Of a stretch of DNA of 64,000 bases, positions 34,850 to 49,715 are shown one piece after another. The notes under the pieces were generated by a model. The model was not told where the DNA came from. It saw nothing but the letters and a program-made list of their open reading frames with translations, and ran no database searches. Source of the stretch: Chrysaora quinquecirrha (taxonomy: Eukaryota; Cnidaria; Scyphozoa; Semaeostomeae; Pelagiidae); NCBI GenBank assembly GCA_014526335.1, contig JACTAT010000032.1, positions 6,202,468-6,266,467 of the forward strand, in the 5' to 3' direction. Both the position numbers and the translations under genes were made by a program. Within the stretch, counting starts at the first letter, position 1; every line of letters begins with the position of its first letter.

Positions 34850-36357
34850 ACCTATGACAATCTCATGACGTCACAGTTATAATCCTCTTTCATCATCTTA
34901 TATCTCACATGACAGTCTTCTAAAATTTCAAAACTTTGTTTTCTAGTCACCTTTGAGCCTTTAGAGAAATTCTATGGCTTCGAGAGGAAACTACGAACCG
35001 TGTGAACATTTTGAATTCAAAAGTTCTGTCTCCATTTGGAGTTCAATGGTTTCTACAACAAGTCTTTGTTTGACCAGCTTTACAAATACAAACGTGAAGA
35101 TGGCGAGGCTCAATTCAAAATTTTGCCTTCGAAACTTTGTTCTTTGCTTTTAAAAATCAGAGAAATATACAGTCCTAATAACAGTCTTGCTTTGGCTTTA
35201 GTAGGTTTGACAAATAAAACTCAAAATAGTAAACAAATTAAAGTCTAAACAAATACAACGTAACTTTGAATTACGGAAATTTCTTTCAATTTTAGCCATT
35301 TACAAAAGTAGGCCTGGCACCAAAAGTCTCGACGAAAATTGCCTTCCGTTCATTCTTAGACAGCTCGACTCGCGAACTAAATACACCAAATTGTAGATTA
35401 AACATTGGAGAAAATTTTAAAACACATACCTTGTAGAATTAAATTCATACAGTGGTCTCTGAAGGCATTTTGGCTGGGATCTTCAAAGCAAAAAGTCCTC
35501 TTCAAAGCAATTTTTCCTGCCAGCAGGTAAATTACACACAGTGCAAAGAATTTATGAGAAACGATCCATTTATCATTCTCGCAATCTGATTGGTTCTTGA
35601 CATGAAATAACGGTCTCTGATTGGCTAATCAAATGACGTAAAATCCAAAATAGAAGAAGACACTTGCGAAAGAAAAAGTTGCGGTTAGGCGATTTCCTGC
35701 GCGACGCTGCGTGTAACCATGCAGGAGACAAAAGAAAACGCGCAAAAAACGTGGTTTCTCTGTGGTGACAGGTGTCGTGTGACAAAGAATCGAACTGACA
35801 ATGGAGTTCTGCGAGAAGCTTTGCGTTGGGCTCCGTTCTCTTTAGGAAAGAGTTGACTTTCAGGTTTATTTTTCTTTTGGAGTTTTGTTTGGGGATGGAC
35901 AAAAATGCGTCGAACCAGGGTAGCGCCGAAATGGTCGCGGTCCTGCTACAGGAACCAAAAACACTGCAAAACGTTGTATAATTAGCGGCAGGCTACTGGA
36001 TCCCAGATAACTTTCAGATTAGCTTTCGCTTTTAGGGTTTATTTTACTTTTGAGTGATTTTGATTTTGGGTTATCTTTCGCTTTCGGGGTTTTCGGGTTT
36101 TTACAGCGTTTTGGGGTTCGTGTTGAACATGGGACAAGTTTCGATTCGGGAAGATTCCATTTCGGTTTTCAAACTTTTCCAGAGTTTTGGAGTTTGTCAT
36201 GGGGTTACTTTTGGTCGAGGGTTGGGTTTTCATTACATACAGTACAATACAGCAAGTGGGTCTCCAGGAATGAAGGGAAATGTTATAATTTGTGCTACAG
36301 TTATAATACTAAGGTAAAAATAAAATAAATATAATTATAAATATTGATAATTTTCAC
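34850..36357. other. Intergenic between Bcl-2-like gene and COG5 3' end
   Basis: The open frame at 35036-35248 (+, 70 residues) and that at 35573-35902 (-) lack domains. This region should include the promoter and any 5' non-coding or short coding exon of the Bcl-2-like gene. The acceptor-like TTGTCATAG|GT at 34851 and TTTTCTATAAAG at about 34727 are candidate splice sites for such an exon. Confidence 0.4.
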
Positions 36358-39300
36358 TTATCTCTTTGCTTTAGAAAGTAAATCAATCATCAATTCATAT
36401 ACTTCTGATTGGTTATCCTTTCTGTCACGTGATGCATAATTTTTGGAATACAAATCACATGTATTCTGAATCAAAGCTAAAACCTCATCCTCGTTTGGGT
36501 GTGCGTCCAACCAAGTTGAATATTCAGAAAGGGTCCAGCCAGCGACCTAGAAAAGGGAAAGATTACACTCATCTGGGGGAACTCTGTGGCATTTTGTGGC
36601 TGCAAGAATCATCTGATCAGATAAAAGTTCCAAAGGTCCAATCCAAAATAAAGGATACTTTTGCTGAACTGCCCGTTGTATTTGAAGGTTAGGACGAGCA
36701 CGCAACTGAAACACCGCGTTTTAACTAGGCCTTTGAAATGGAGATTTGGAATTATGCTACAGTGGTGAGATGTCTTACACAGACTGGATGTAAAATAGAT
36801 GATAACATACAGTTGACATCCGCTATCTCGAACTCTCAAGGGAAACTGGAATTTGTTCGAGATAGCGAATGTTCGAAATAACGGATGCCCCATATAAATA
36901 TAAAAAATTATAGTTTTTAAGTCAGAAATGGAACCCCTATTAACATGCAGGGTTACTGATCCCAAATCAAACAAGTCTGGTATTTTTTACATAGGAGTCA
37001 TAGCTCATCTGCTTTCATCCCAACTATTGGTGAAATTGAGATAATGGCGATGCAGCACATCTCGAAAGAGAACAGCTTCATCTATTGTATACATTATGCA
37101 TATATACATACATAAATATGTATACATATTGTACACATGGACAGCATATCACTTGGCTGCTGCCGATTCCCGCTCCGCTAGGCGAACTTATACATATTTT
37201 CAGCCCGTCTTTTTCTCCAGTTCAGCAGAAATTCGGCAAAGCTCGAGATAAACAGCAGGTTTTCCTCCATGAGAAATCGAAAATGGTTCGAGACAGCGAA
37301 TGTTCGAGATAACGGGGTTCAAGATAGCGGATGATTTTTCTATACAAACCCTTAAAAAAAATATATACCAAAACGAGGGGAAATGGAAAATCGTTCGAGA
37401 TAGCGAATGTTCGAGATAGCGGGCAGTCGAGATAGCGGATGTCAACTGTATAGGAATAACATAATAATTTCTACTTACTATATGCGGAGGTTTCAATTCA
37501 ACTGGCGCTTTTGAGAATAGAAAATGCAACACAACACTGTAGGGCAATGAGTCACCAATGATTGGGTTTGATTTGATTTCATCTAAAGACTGGAATATTA
37601 ATGGCCTAGAATGACAATAGGAAATTATAAAATAAGCATTTGAACTGTAGCAGACCAGTCCATCCGTACATAAGACCGCCCCCTTTCCGCCCTTTTACTA
37701 ATATTTGTGGGAAAATCTTTACTTTGGTTCACATAACTTCCTTTCCGGGCTGTCCTTGGATTTTTTCCGGTAAAGGTGAAGTGGTGTATTAAGCGCTAGT
37801 CCCTATAGGATCTCTATAGTGGGTTAACTAGTCGAGACCTCGACCCTGGCTATGACGCTACTGTAGCTGGTTCTCGAACCCGATCTCGCCGCGCTTCTAA
37901 CACCACGAGCCAGAGGATTAGACCACGAAGCCACACCTGCTTCCAAATTGTAGCTAGATAAGCTCAGTAGAGGCAGGACCCAATCGCACCCCTAGTTAGT
38001 GCTTTATAAGCAGATATGTCTGGGAATTATGTGGCAGTCACCAATGAAGAATAGATTTCTTCGTTAAGGACTATGTTTCCTCGATGTCTCCCAGTTTAGT
38101 CACCTCAGAAACTTTGTAGCGCGCGATAAAATATGTAGAAGACAACAGAAACATTCTTGTCTCCGCGACATGCAAATGACTCGGGAGACATGTTCCTCGC
38201 TTGTCACTTGCATGTTTAGCCACACTGGGAGACACGCTGAATACATGTCATGTGCGATATGCCTCTAGTGTAGGCACATTCTTAGCTTTGGCATAATAAC
38301 TGGCAATGGTATTAATGAGCGTAAATCAAATGTTCTTAGGTACCTGAATGCTCGTAGTAATTTGTATGCTGAGTCAAGGTCACCGATTCTTTTACAAAAT
38401 GGAGTAACTGCAAGTTCCAGCTACGGAAAAAAAACAATCAATATCATAAACAAAATAAACAAATCTTATATTGTGTGAAGATTGGGGTTTCTTTGAAATG
38501 TTGCAGGTTGCAGCAAGTGAAAAACAACTACAATAAAGATTGCTACGATGTTCTTCAAACAGTTGAAAGGAATTTTAGAGCTTGCATTAGGTTAAATTGA
38601 TTTATTCTTAAGAATAATGGTTCCTAGAATGGTACAGAGTTTAAAATGTCTGATTTAAGAAACTGCGGGACCCTGCAAGACACGGCTGGTACTGGTTGGT
38701 CATTATTATAGCACTTTTGGTCAAACACAAACGCCCACAAAATCTCAGAAATACACCTAAAAATATTGGTATGACCGCCAAAAAATTAAATTTAATTCTA
38801 CATTTCTTTATCCTCTGCACAAAGGGAACAAGAAATTACTCATGGGACAGAGTCCCAAGGACAATTTCTTCTCCTTGTTGTAAAGAATTTGACCAACCGG
38901 AAGATAATGCTGATAATGATTATGATTATGTTGATGACGCTGTGATTATGATAGCAATGATAATTTGATAATTGGACGAACCTGAGCCATATCTCCTGCC
39001 AGTTTCAATTTCCCTGATTCACTGATATCATGCAACAAACTTGCATGTCTAACAAACAGAACAAGAACACGAGCTGCAACTGGTTTCAGAACATTTTCAA
39101 CAATCTCCTTGCTTTCATATAGCGAAAAATAATCGTCATGAACTCTTGCCACGAATTCCTGGAAAAGAATAACCAGGAAGTAGATAAGCTAAGAAGATAC
39201 AAGCATGTGACATGAATACAGTTAAAATACCAATCTAATAAAGGACTGATGATGGAAATTATGACTTCATAAAGAGCAATAAATAAGGAAGAATATAATC

Positions 39301-42300
39301 ATTAACAATTAGCTGTAGTATTTACTCTTGGAACTAATTCTTGGAAAAGAAAAACCTGAACCCGGAAGTAGATCAAGGAACATAGAAGTGTACGGCACAA
39401 ATTCAGTTAAAATACCAATCCAATCAAAACTGGTAATCGAAATTATACATAAGGAGCACAAAATTAAGGTAGAAAATAATCAGAAGAAATTAGCAGTAGA
39501 TTCAACTTTTTCCTTTCAATTCATTCCAGGAAAAGAATAACCAGGAAGTAGACTAGCTTAGAACACAGAAGTGAACCACATAAAGCCAACTAAGAAGCGT
39601 GGTCATGTATAAGAAGAAAAGCAAAGCATATTCCTGGAAAGGCCAAACACGGAACAGATCACATAAGAACAAGGAAGTAAATCATGAAAAGGAAAATCAT
39701 GATGATAATTCCAAGAAATACTGCAGAATGTCTTACTTGGATGTCTTTGATGTATGATGAACATGGAGTTTCGTCATCAGAGTCCATGTTTGGGACTTTC
39801 AATGTTCTAAAAAAATATTTGGAATTTAGACGGAATTATTGATGAATACTAATCAAAAATTGGAAAACAATTTATGAAGTTTGAAGAAATTTAGCTCAGG
39901 CAGGTGAAAAAATTAAAGAAGATATAAAAGCAAGGCGAAAGAAAATTCAAAAATTAGTTGAGAAAAGGAAAAATAATAGTTAAGGAAATAAAAACTTACG
40001 TAATGAGGATAATAAAATAAGGATGATGACTATAGGTCATTAATAATTACGACGACCATAATATTGTATTTTATCAATAGTATTACATCACTATTATATT
40101 GTCATATTAGTTCTTTTTGGTTTTATAAAACTATTGCAATAATAAAAGAATTTGAATACCTCTATAGCAATATTAAGACATCGTCATTATTAGAAATGAC
40201 TATATTTTACGAAATTATTAACAAAAACTCGTACTTTTTATAACTCATACAGTTTTCAAGTAGAACTGTCTTGAAATAGATATAAAGAACAAATTATTTG
40301 AAATATATAAGATATAAAAAAAATAATTAACAAAACTGTATTTTTAATAACGGAGAATAATTACAATTTTAACTTAATATGCTGTCACAGTTTGATACCA
40401 AATATAAGCGAAGTTATTAAAAGAATGAACGTAGTTGAAGTTATTAAAAGAATGAACTAGTGATAAGATTGAATTTTTTGAAGTCTAAGACTGGTTTTGA
40501 GAGTTTTTGACGCAGATAGACCCGCCTTCCTGTCTTAAGCTAGTTGAGAAGTATAAGTTGAACAACTATGATGTGAAACAGTTTAAAATGATGACAAACA
40601 GTGGAAGTGGACTAAGCAGCAGGTATTATGAATGTTAAACGTTGCTTCAAAATCGATTTCAAGTTTGTTATTGTAGTACATGCTGATATTTCATTTGCAG
40701 AAAGATGGCGACTTCAGGCGATTTTGAAACGTCTTTACGTTTAAGTCCTTAGTTATTTCTTCAAGATTACCTCCTCTGCATCAATGAATACCGGTTTTGC
40801 AACAGTTACTAAGAAGTTAGATCTTTATGAGACAGGGAAAGCTACGAAATTGCATTTTCCAGGTAGTCAAGGTGAGTATTGCATTCTTCGTAACGAAATA
40901 TACGCAATTCCTTTATATTGAATATTTATTTCCGAACAGAAATCTACAAAGCCCAGATGACTTTAATTTTGTCGCTGAATTTCCAATGTTTCGCAATAAA
41001 ACGGGACGAAGTTTTAAGAAATGCTGGCCCATCTAAAACCCTCCACACCTAAGAAACAGAGCGTTTTATAGTTTTCAAAGAACACTTTTCGGTTTTTAGG
41101 CGTTTGTTGTGTCGCAATCTTTAGAAATGATCCAGTGGGCAAACACTGCTTAGACAGGGGGAGGGGCGATGTTGATGATTTTAGCTACAACGATACCAAG
41201 TGACCAACTATAACTTAAGATGAAACCCTTTCATCAACTTACCCCGTGAAGTCTTCAGAATGTATACGCATTATCCTATTTTCCAATGAACTTGAAATTG
41301 CTTTCACTAATAACTCCAAAATGCTCTCATTCAATTCATTCACTGACTGTAAAAATAATCGATAAAATTTCTACATTGAAATATTACAATGTAAATAAAA
41401 ACATAACGCTTTCTCACTTATTACACTATTTTTTAATAAGCAACCGCTCAATAAGCAACTAGGGCTGAACTGACCTCAACATTAAGCAACTTGAGGGCTC
41501 AACTGAATTACTGTAAGCAACTAAGAAGTCAAACAACCAAGCTTCTTCTCTTTCTTGTGTTAGGAAATTGTTCTTCGTTGTCGTGTTTTGCATGTTGAAG
41601 TTTGTTAGCTAACGTTTTTCCACTTACTGTCTCCCAAAAGTCGTGCTGTAGGCCTAACAGTTGACGATTTTGACCCGCGAAGTCAGGGGTGGTTGTTAGG
41701 TTAAAAAAATGTAAAGCAACTTTTAAGCAACTTTGAGGGCTGAAATGTCTAAAATTTTAAGCAACTTTGAGGGCTGCCAGTACCAGCCGTGTCTTGCAGG
41801 GTCCCGCAGTTTCTTAAATCAGACATGTTGAACTCTATACCATTATAAGAACCATTATTCTTAAGAATAAATCAATTTGAGGGCTGAAATGTCTAAAATT
41901 TTAAGCAACTTTGAGGGCTGGACAAAAGTCAAGTTGCTTATTAAATAAAAAAAGTGTATACCAAATAGATGATGCCCCTCTCGCAAGTCTATACAGATGT
42001 TTGATCTAGCTCTAGCAAATGGTATTAATACTTGACATTTTGGTTTGTGAAGGAGTATGACATTTGAAATTTCTGGTCCTATGAGAATGTGCGGGGGTTG
42101 AAGGGAGCAAGTGTTTCGGCTATGCAATAGTAGTCAGTTAAGCTAAAGGATATGACCTTCTTCAGAGTTTGGTCCAGCTAAAGAAGGGTACCTCTTCATA
42201 GAATGCTGACAATAAGTTCGACAAAAACAATTGTCAATGTTGCTTTTTACTCAACCAACTCACAAAAAGCATTGATATTCTATTCTTTTTATCGAAACAG

Positions 42301-45300
42301 AAGGTAACACGAGGGGAATATAGATTTCATCCTAAAAAGAGAGCGATAGAATTATGAAAGAATGCAGACTATACTACGAGGGATAGTAAGGGAAAGTGAA
42401 GATATTGCCCAATTTGTGAGACCCTAATCTAAGACACACTAATCTAAGCAGCCCAGCCACGGTAGCGTCACAGCCAGGGTCAAGGTCTCGATTAAGTAAC
42501 CTACTACAGAGATCCTAGCGACTGGCACTAAAACACCATTTCACCTTCATGTCAAATTTGCAAGCAGAGACCCTAATCTAAGCAACACAATTAAAATACT
42601 ACATCGTACAGCATTGCTTTGGACCTAATGTTTGAATAGCATAGTAAAAGATTTTTACGATCATAGCAGCTCTCGATACTGTGATTTGGCTTCGTATTCC
42701 AACGCCCTATCAACTGAGCTACCTGGCGATAGGCTTACGATGATTCTGAATCGTAGCGACTGCTCGCATTGTCCATCTATATCAATATAGACAGTAGAAC
42801 TTTTACAGCCAACCATAACTATGTATACCACCTAACAGGAGATAGGACTTTCCATACTAGGGGTAGGGGGACTCCCTAGTAGGGGCAGGTGGATCACACA
42901 GAAAAAAGTTACAGAGTCAAATTTTGGGGGTGGCAACAGAAGTAGGAATATAAAAGGTCTTGATCAAGATCTTGTGGGATTAACTTTCGGAGATGATGGA
43001 AACATAGAAAAATATTAAAATAAACTGAAATACATTACATTCATTGCATTTTGAATGGTACTTGTCAGAACCGCTGGCGAATCTTGTAAGTTTTGAAGAA
43101 TCTAAAAAGTATAGATTTGAAATTAAAAATTAAATATCAAAATACCTGGACAATGATGATGTAAAATATAATTAATGTTAAGAAATAAATGAAATATATT
43201 GAATGTCTGATGAATATATAAAAATACTTCAATAATTTATGAATATTTAAGAGGGATGTTGTATATGATGATAGAATAGCATGAAGTAATATAAACAGTT
43301 TTTTGTTTGTTTTGAATTATCAACATAAAATAATGTTGGAAATTGACAAAAGATAAATAAAATAAGAGAGGTTAAGTTTACTTTCTTTAGTGAATTTTAT
43401 TCATTAATTTTTTTTACTTTAAATAAATGTTTAGTCTTATTTTCAGTTGGTTGTTGCTGTCATGGGTTATTTACCTAACATAAATAAACTCTCCATGAAA
43501 TAGATGCACTGTGTTATATCAATAGTCTTTTCGAAAAACTTATTATGGGCATTTTCATCATTGTTAAAAATGAACTGTATCATCATAATCGGTTATGGTG
43601 AATCATCAGGAAATTGTTAATCAAGACGAATCATTACGAATCAATATGAATCAAGAAGTCAAGAGAAACTGTCGCAACAAAGGCTTTGGAACTTATAACC
43701 CACGTAAGGGGCAATCAACTCCTTGAAAATCTCTTCAAATTTGCTAAACGCGCTCTCGGATATCACAACAAAGTAATTGTGATTAATCACTAAATCACAA
43801 TGAATCGCGATTCGTTACTATCAATGGTGAAACCATCATTTACGAAAACGTCAAGGGGCATGTTCGGTTTTGATTACTTAAAGATTAATATCAGAAATCA
43901 ACACAAGAAGTCTCTTTTGGATCGCTCGAAATCAATACTGGGGCTGGTTTAGCATGATTTCACATACTGAATCATATTTGTACGACAAAGTAATCACTGT
44001 ACACTTACAATGAAGATAGCCACAAATTAATTACAATTGACTCATAACCATGTGCACAATCTGGAATGATTTGCTCGGCTCTCAGGTGGCCGAGTGGATG
44101 ATAAGAGCAAAATCACAACCAATCACTAATCAGAATGATCAATCAAGAAGTAGATATTTAATATTAAGTAAGAAAATGCGTGGGATAGAAGTGAAGTAAA
44201 AATGCACAATCACCTGTTTCAAACCACAACAGAGTTGATGTAAAGAATTCGACACATCTGCATTGAGAATTTGAGCGTTGGTTAGGCCACCACTGAGTTG
44301 ACTCGCTTCGACACCACTGGTGATCTATATATACAAAATAATATTTATTACCACATTGAAAATATACATGGATACAGATACCAAAATATGTATGATACTA
44401 TGGGCAAATCAGCAGCACGCTTCTCTTTTTGCGTGCTCTTTCAGCATGCGTAGAGAGCTTCCTCGCTTTTGATTACTTGAATACATGGAATTTAAACCAT
44501 ACATCCTACAATGATTTCATTGAGCTCAAAAGCCCAGTGAAAAAGTCATTGGCTCTCTGGCCTTGCAGTCCAATCCAGGTTCGAATCTCATCTATGGGAA
44601 AAATTTTTGTAGAAAAATCTATCCTGGTGTTTGCCATTCATGACCAATACATACATCCTACAATGCGAATGAGAATTTACGCAGACATGGGGCTTATTTT
44701 TTGGTTCATCTTCTCTTTTCAGTAGCCAGTTTTCTGGATAAATTCTCTTTTCGGTTGACCTTTTTAGTATCGTCTCCCAAAAACGGCAGATTTGACATGT
44801 CTACAAAACCTTATCCCCTTCCTATGGTCAAGAGGACCTCATTACCTTTCTGCCTGATATGATAGAATAGTTTAGTAGGGAATGTGACTTCAAGAAAAGC
44901 AGAAGATAAGCTAAATCACGTCCTAATAAAATGGCTTAGAATGTCTGGAGATAAGAACTGAGTAATCGCAATATGTTGGCTAAGAAATTAAATTAAAAAT
45001 CTTCCTGGATTTCCTTTGTCGTGATAAGATTATGATGAAGCAGAGTTGAAGAATTAAATTTTGCAAGTAGGACCAAGAAGAGAGGGCTTAGCGGTACAAA
45101 CTATAGACATAAAAAGAATCTATCTATAAAGAGTGTGCTGGAAATTGAACTGCAGACAACAGGGTGCGCGTATCTGTTCTGTTCTATTCTTGTTTATTTT
45201 TCCTTTTGTCCAAGGTAGCTCCATCAGTCCAAAGGGACTGTTTTTCAGGGGCAGTGACGATATGATGACTTTGTGATGACTGCTGTCGTTGAACAGTCCA

Positions 45301-48300
45301 CACGAACGAATCTAGCGATCTCAGTTTATGAAATTGTCCAGGGGTGGCTACCTTGGGTGTATGAGCCCGGCGTAAAAGCACCTATACTTCATTCTGACCA
45401 GGGACCATAAGTTCTCTCGGCGGCACAGTTTGCAGGAGAAATTTGCTGAAAAGACCTGTAATATCTTGCAGTGCAGATTGTGTAAAATTAAGCCTGCTTA
45501 TGATAAACATGTATATAAATCTATTATACTAGATGATATTGCTTTCATTTGATTAAAAACCTTCTAATGAAATCACTGTGTACCAATTAAACTGCCGGCA
45601 GAGATTCAAAGTGAAGTACAAACTGGACTATTTAACATGCTGCAGGATTGCTAGCGTCTCTCGTTAGAAAATGAATTAGATTGAAGATTACATTTAATCC
45701 TAAGAGATTGCATGAATTAATTAACATACTGTGTTATGGAATACATCTACGGAGTTTAAAACCAAGCCGAGAAATTGAGAAGTCGTAAGACGAGTTATTT
45801 ATGTTCATGATTAGGTAAGAGTTTACACTGACTGAGGAGGCCGAGATTTTTGAGGGAAATGGTTTGGTGTAGCTAATAAAAAGATCAAAGTTGGGCTTAA
45901 GAAATTATTGGTCGTGCAAGGTATTGGAGACATCATGGAAACGTAGTAAGAAAGCAGAATGGATAAACGCATATGATGAAGGTAACAGCAATAGATGTTA
46001 ACAAGTATATCGATAGAGTGTCAGTGCATCAAGTCAGTAGATGAACGGATGCATTGCACTATGTAGCTACAACCATCACGAAAACATATGCAGACTGAAT
46101 TACGGGAATACATATGATGCAGCCATGCAGGTAATAGCTATCCGTGTATCAAGGAAGCAGATGAATGCGTGCATGGTTATAGGAGAGTGTAGGAACACCA
46201 TCTATTCGAGAAAATCGCTGAAAAATGCGTACTACAAATAGAAATACGGATGAAAGCATATTTATGATGCAGAGGATGCAGGTAATAGTAATAATGAGAT
46301 ATCAATAGTCTAGCTGGGTATCAAGGAAGCAGATGCATGCATGCAAGTATCCTACACATGCACGCGTTATCATAGGAAAAGGTTTAGGATACCGCATCGG
46401 CATCGGTAAAGTGGATCAATTTAGCTTTGCCAGTAGATTGGAAGATGGCCGTTGTTAAGGTGGATTACCGTGATCGAAGAGCCTCGCTTACTATATTTCG
46501 TCTGATAAGTGGTGTGGTGCGATTAAATTGAGTAACGATATATAAGCTGAAATCTTTAGAGCAACGTTCATAGCATATTCAGGTATTGAAAACGCTCTTG
46601 TAGCTAATCGGCAATGATAAGCAGTCTGTTCATATATACGGAACATGAATACAAAGGAAATGCTGTATGGAAAAGTATGGTCGCGGAAAAGCTTCAGGCA
46701 ATAAGGGAACCAGGCATCGCTAGGCTGAAACTATGATTGCTTGAAGAATATAAGAATCGAGGTCTAATTGGTAGATTTCAAATCCAGGACGTAGCGATTG
46801 TGGATTCCAAGTTTTCAAATGCACGAGTATATGAAAACACTGCCAACAGAGCTAGATAGTTGTGAAATATGGGCCAGCCGCTAGGGTCTCAGGAGTAGAC
46901 GAACTAACGAGAGCTTGATGCCGCAATGGCTGGGGCTACAACCTCGACCTCGCTGAGCAATTGACACCACCAATTAGCCAGATAAGACTGCACGACATGC
47001 CCCATTAGGTTATAAGTGCGCTATTTCTTTGTAGACTATTACAAAAGTCGAAGTTTCAAGGGCGTTTCAGTTAACTATCCTAGCATGAAGCGACACTCAT
47101 GTACATAACCCTGGCATTCAAAACAATCATCCTTAATTACAGGCCCAGGGGCGATTGGACCTATTGCCCCTTCTAGTTGGGCAGAAAATGCTTCTTGGGG
47201 AGGAGTTAAAACAAAAGGATGAAATAAAGTATCTCGGCATTAAATTAGATGATAAACTTACTTGGGAAAAGCAGATCGACAAAATCAAAAATGAGATTGT
47301 AAAATTCTGCTCAATTTTTGCTAAACTAAGGTACTCGATACCAAATAATTGTCTAATGACCCTCTACGATTCTCTAGTAACATCGAAAATAGGTTATGCG
47401 TTTGAAGTTTATGGATTAGCATCAAGTAAACAAATTAAAGAGTTGCAAGTACTTCAAAATAGAATACTTAAAATTTTGAATTTCAAAGATCATTTGTATT
47501 CAACTAATTTTAACCAAAAATCGCTTCCAGAAGTGTTTCAAAATTACTTTTTAACAAACGAAAAGTTCCATAACTACCCAACCAGACAAAAAAGTGATTA
47601 CAAAGTCTATAGATTTAACAAAGACTGGGGTAATAGAACGATAAAAAATGTAGGAGCCCGGCTTTGGAACAAGCTCCCAGAGCCAGTGAAATCGATTTCT
47701 AACAATAAAGCTTTCAGTAAGCAAATAAAACAAGCTCTAATAGCTAAGTACTGATATACATATATTGAGATATACATGTATATACAAAAACATATGCAGT
47801 CTGACCAGAAAAAAAATGACAGTTAGTATTAGTTGTTTGATTTATATTATTGTAGGTTTTGTAACCTTCTAGTTATGTTAGTTGTGTAATCTTTAATAAT
47901 AAGCTTCTTAAAAAAAAAAAAACAGTATTCTTGTAATTTTTTACATATACTTTCTAGATTTCATCATATATATGTATTTTTTTTTTTTTTTTTACACTTT
48001 ATTTTAAGTGGGCCGTGCAGATTTACATCCTTTTATATTAATTATATTGTAGTTGTAACGATGTTTTTCTGCAAATAAAATTGAATTGAATTGAATTGAA
48101 TTGAACTGGCTTTCATATTATTATATGTAGAAAGATAGCAAAGCTCATTTCAAGGTTATTCTACGTACACGTGAGAATATACAACAGGTTTCATTGTATG
48201 CCTAATGCTTTTAATTTGATTTAATAATCTCGACTCGTGTGAGTTTTGATTTGTGCGACAGATGCAAGCACAGTCTTCATCGGTCTACATTGTGTGAATC

Positions 48301-49659
48301 GATCTTATGCATATTCAGTTGCTGAAATTAACAAGTAATAGATCTGTGGAAAGGGTTTAACGTAGAATTTGTTATGAGAACTTTCCGTATTGGAAACATA
48401 TTATATGCCATCTATTAGGCATTTGTGTTACACCTTTATCAAAAATTGAATTGATGATGTAATGTAGCATCTTGCCCCCGTTTTATTAAATATTTCTTAG
48501 CTGAAATCCATGAAAATCCCAAGGATGGGAGGGGGGCAGATGTATATTGTCTTCCGTAAGCAACTGAGTGTAGCTTTGAGGCTAAATAACTGATTGACTG
48601 ATTCCCCTAGTTAGCAAACTGCCAGATTGAAATTTGGTTTGTTTTAGGATTGTTGCAGGAGGTCTTGATAAAACTTCAACCCCCGGTTCAGTAAACACTT
48701 GCTGCTTAAACGCTTATACACATACTGAGGTCGAGCGGGCGTCTCCTCGTAAAATATCTCTGAAGTTTCTCCTTTCTCATCAAAGAAACGTTGCCAGAAA
48801 ATTGTTCATATCGATTCTTCTCATGTTGTAGATCGATCGGCAAATCGAAGATGTAAAACGAAAAAGGACGGATGAAATGACGAAGAACAGACATGTTTAA
48901 AGAAGTTGATTTAGTTAAAGTTGAGGATACACCCGGTAAGTTTTTCTTATCTCAGTAAAGAGTTTTGCATACTGTCGACTCAAAACGAGTGGGTTCGAAT
49001 CCAGGAGTCGACAGGGGGTCGGCATCAGAAGAAATGCTACCCAAACCCTGAAATACGGGTAAAATAATAGGGTGTACAGAAAGGCCCGGTGCGCTATTCA
49101 ATAGCCCTTTTATAATTGGACACTGTTGCTACACTGAATAGACTAAATCTAGCTTAGTTTAAATCATCCGGGAGTCAACTACCTTGCATAGACGCGACTT
49201 TAAATCAAACTACAAAATACAATAATATAGGCCAAGAACACAACTAGGGAGCTAACAGCCTGTTGTACACAATTTACCATTAAAGAAAAGATGGTGCCGG
49301 GTAGCATTTGGCCAAGATACATTGAAGCAAAATCGATGCCATAACGCAATGGATCATGGTTAAATGCACCCCTCTCCAAAAGCATCTTTTCCGTAATCGA
49401 GTACTGCGGCCACTCAGTAGCTACAAGATCCCATATTTGTGACTCACAGTTATATATGTTATCTTAATCTTCGTATCCCTGCTTTTAGTTGAATCGCAGA
49501 GCACAGGTGAAAAGTGGAATGTCTGCATAAACAACGTTATTTGCTCTTTTTGTTGCCCTTGTTTTAAACTTTACCACAGTCCTGTCTTGAGAACGTCAGG
49601 GCGAGATGAGTCTCTCCACATAAGTGTCTGTATGCTCCTTAAAGCTGACTTTTGATGTT

Positions 49660-49715
<56 letters not shown>

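Noticed and set aside
42670..42735. tRNA gene on the minus strand (TAGCTCAGTTGATAGGGCG A box)
   Set aside because: The A box is good, but the B box is degenerate and no cloverleaf closes. A tRNA-derived fragment is more likely.
48970..49015. tRNA gene (perfect GGTTCGAATCC B box)
   Set aside because: No matching A box or acceptor stem at the right distance; probably a SINE fragment.
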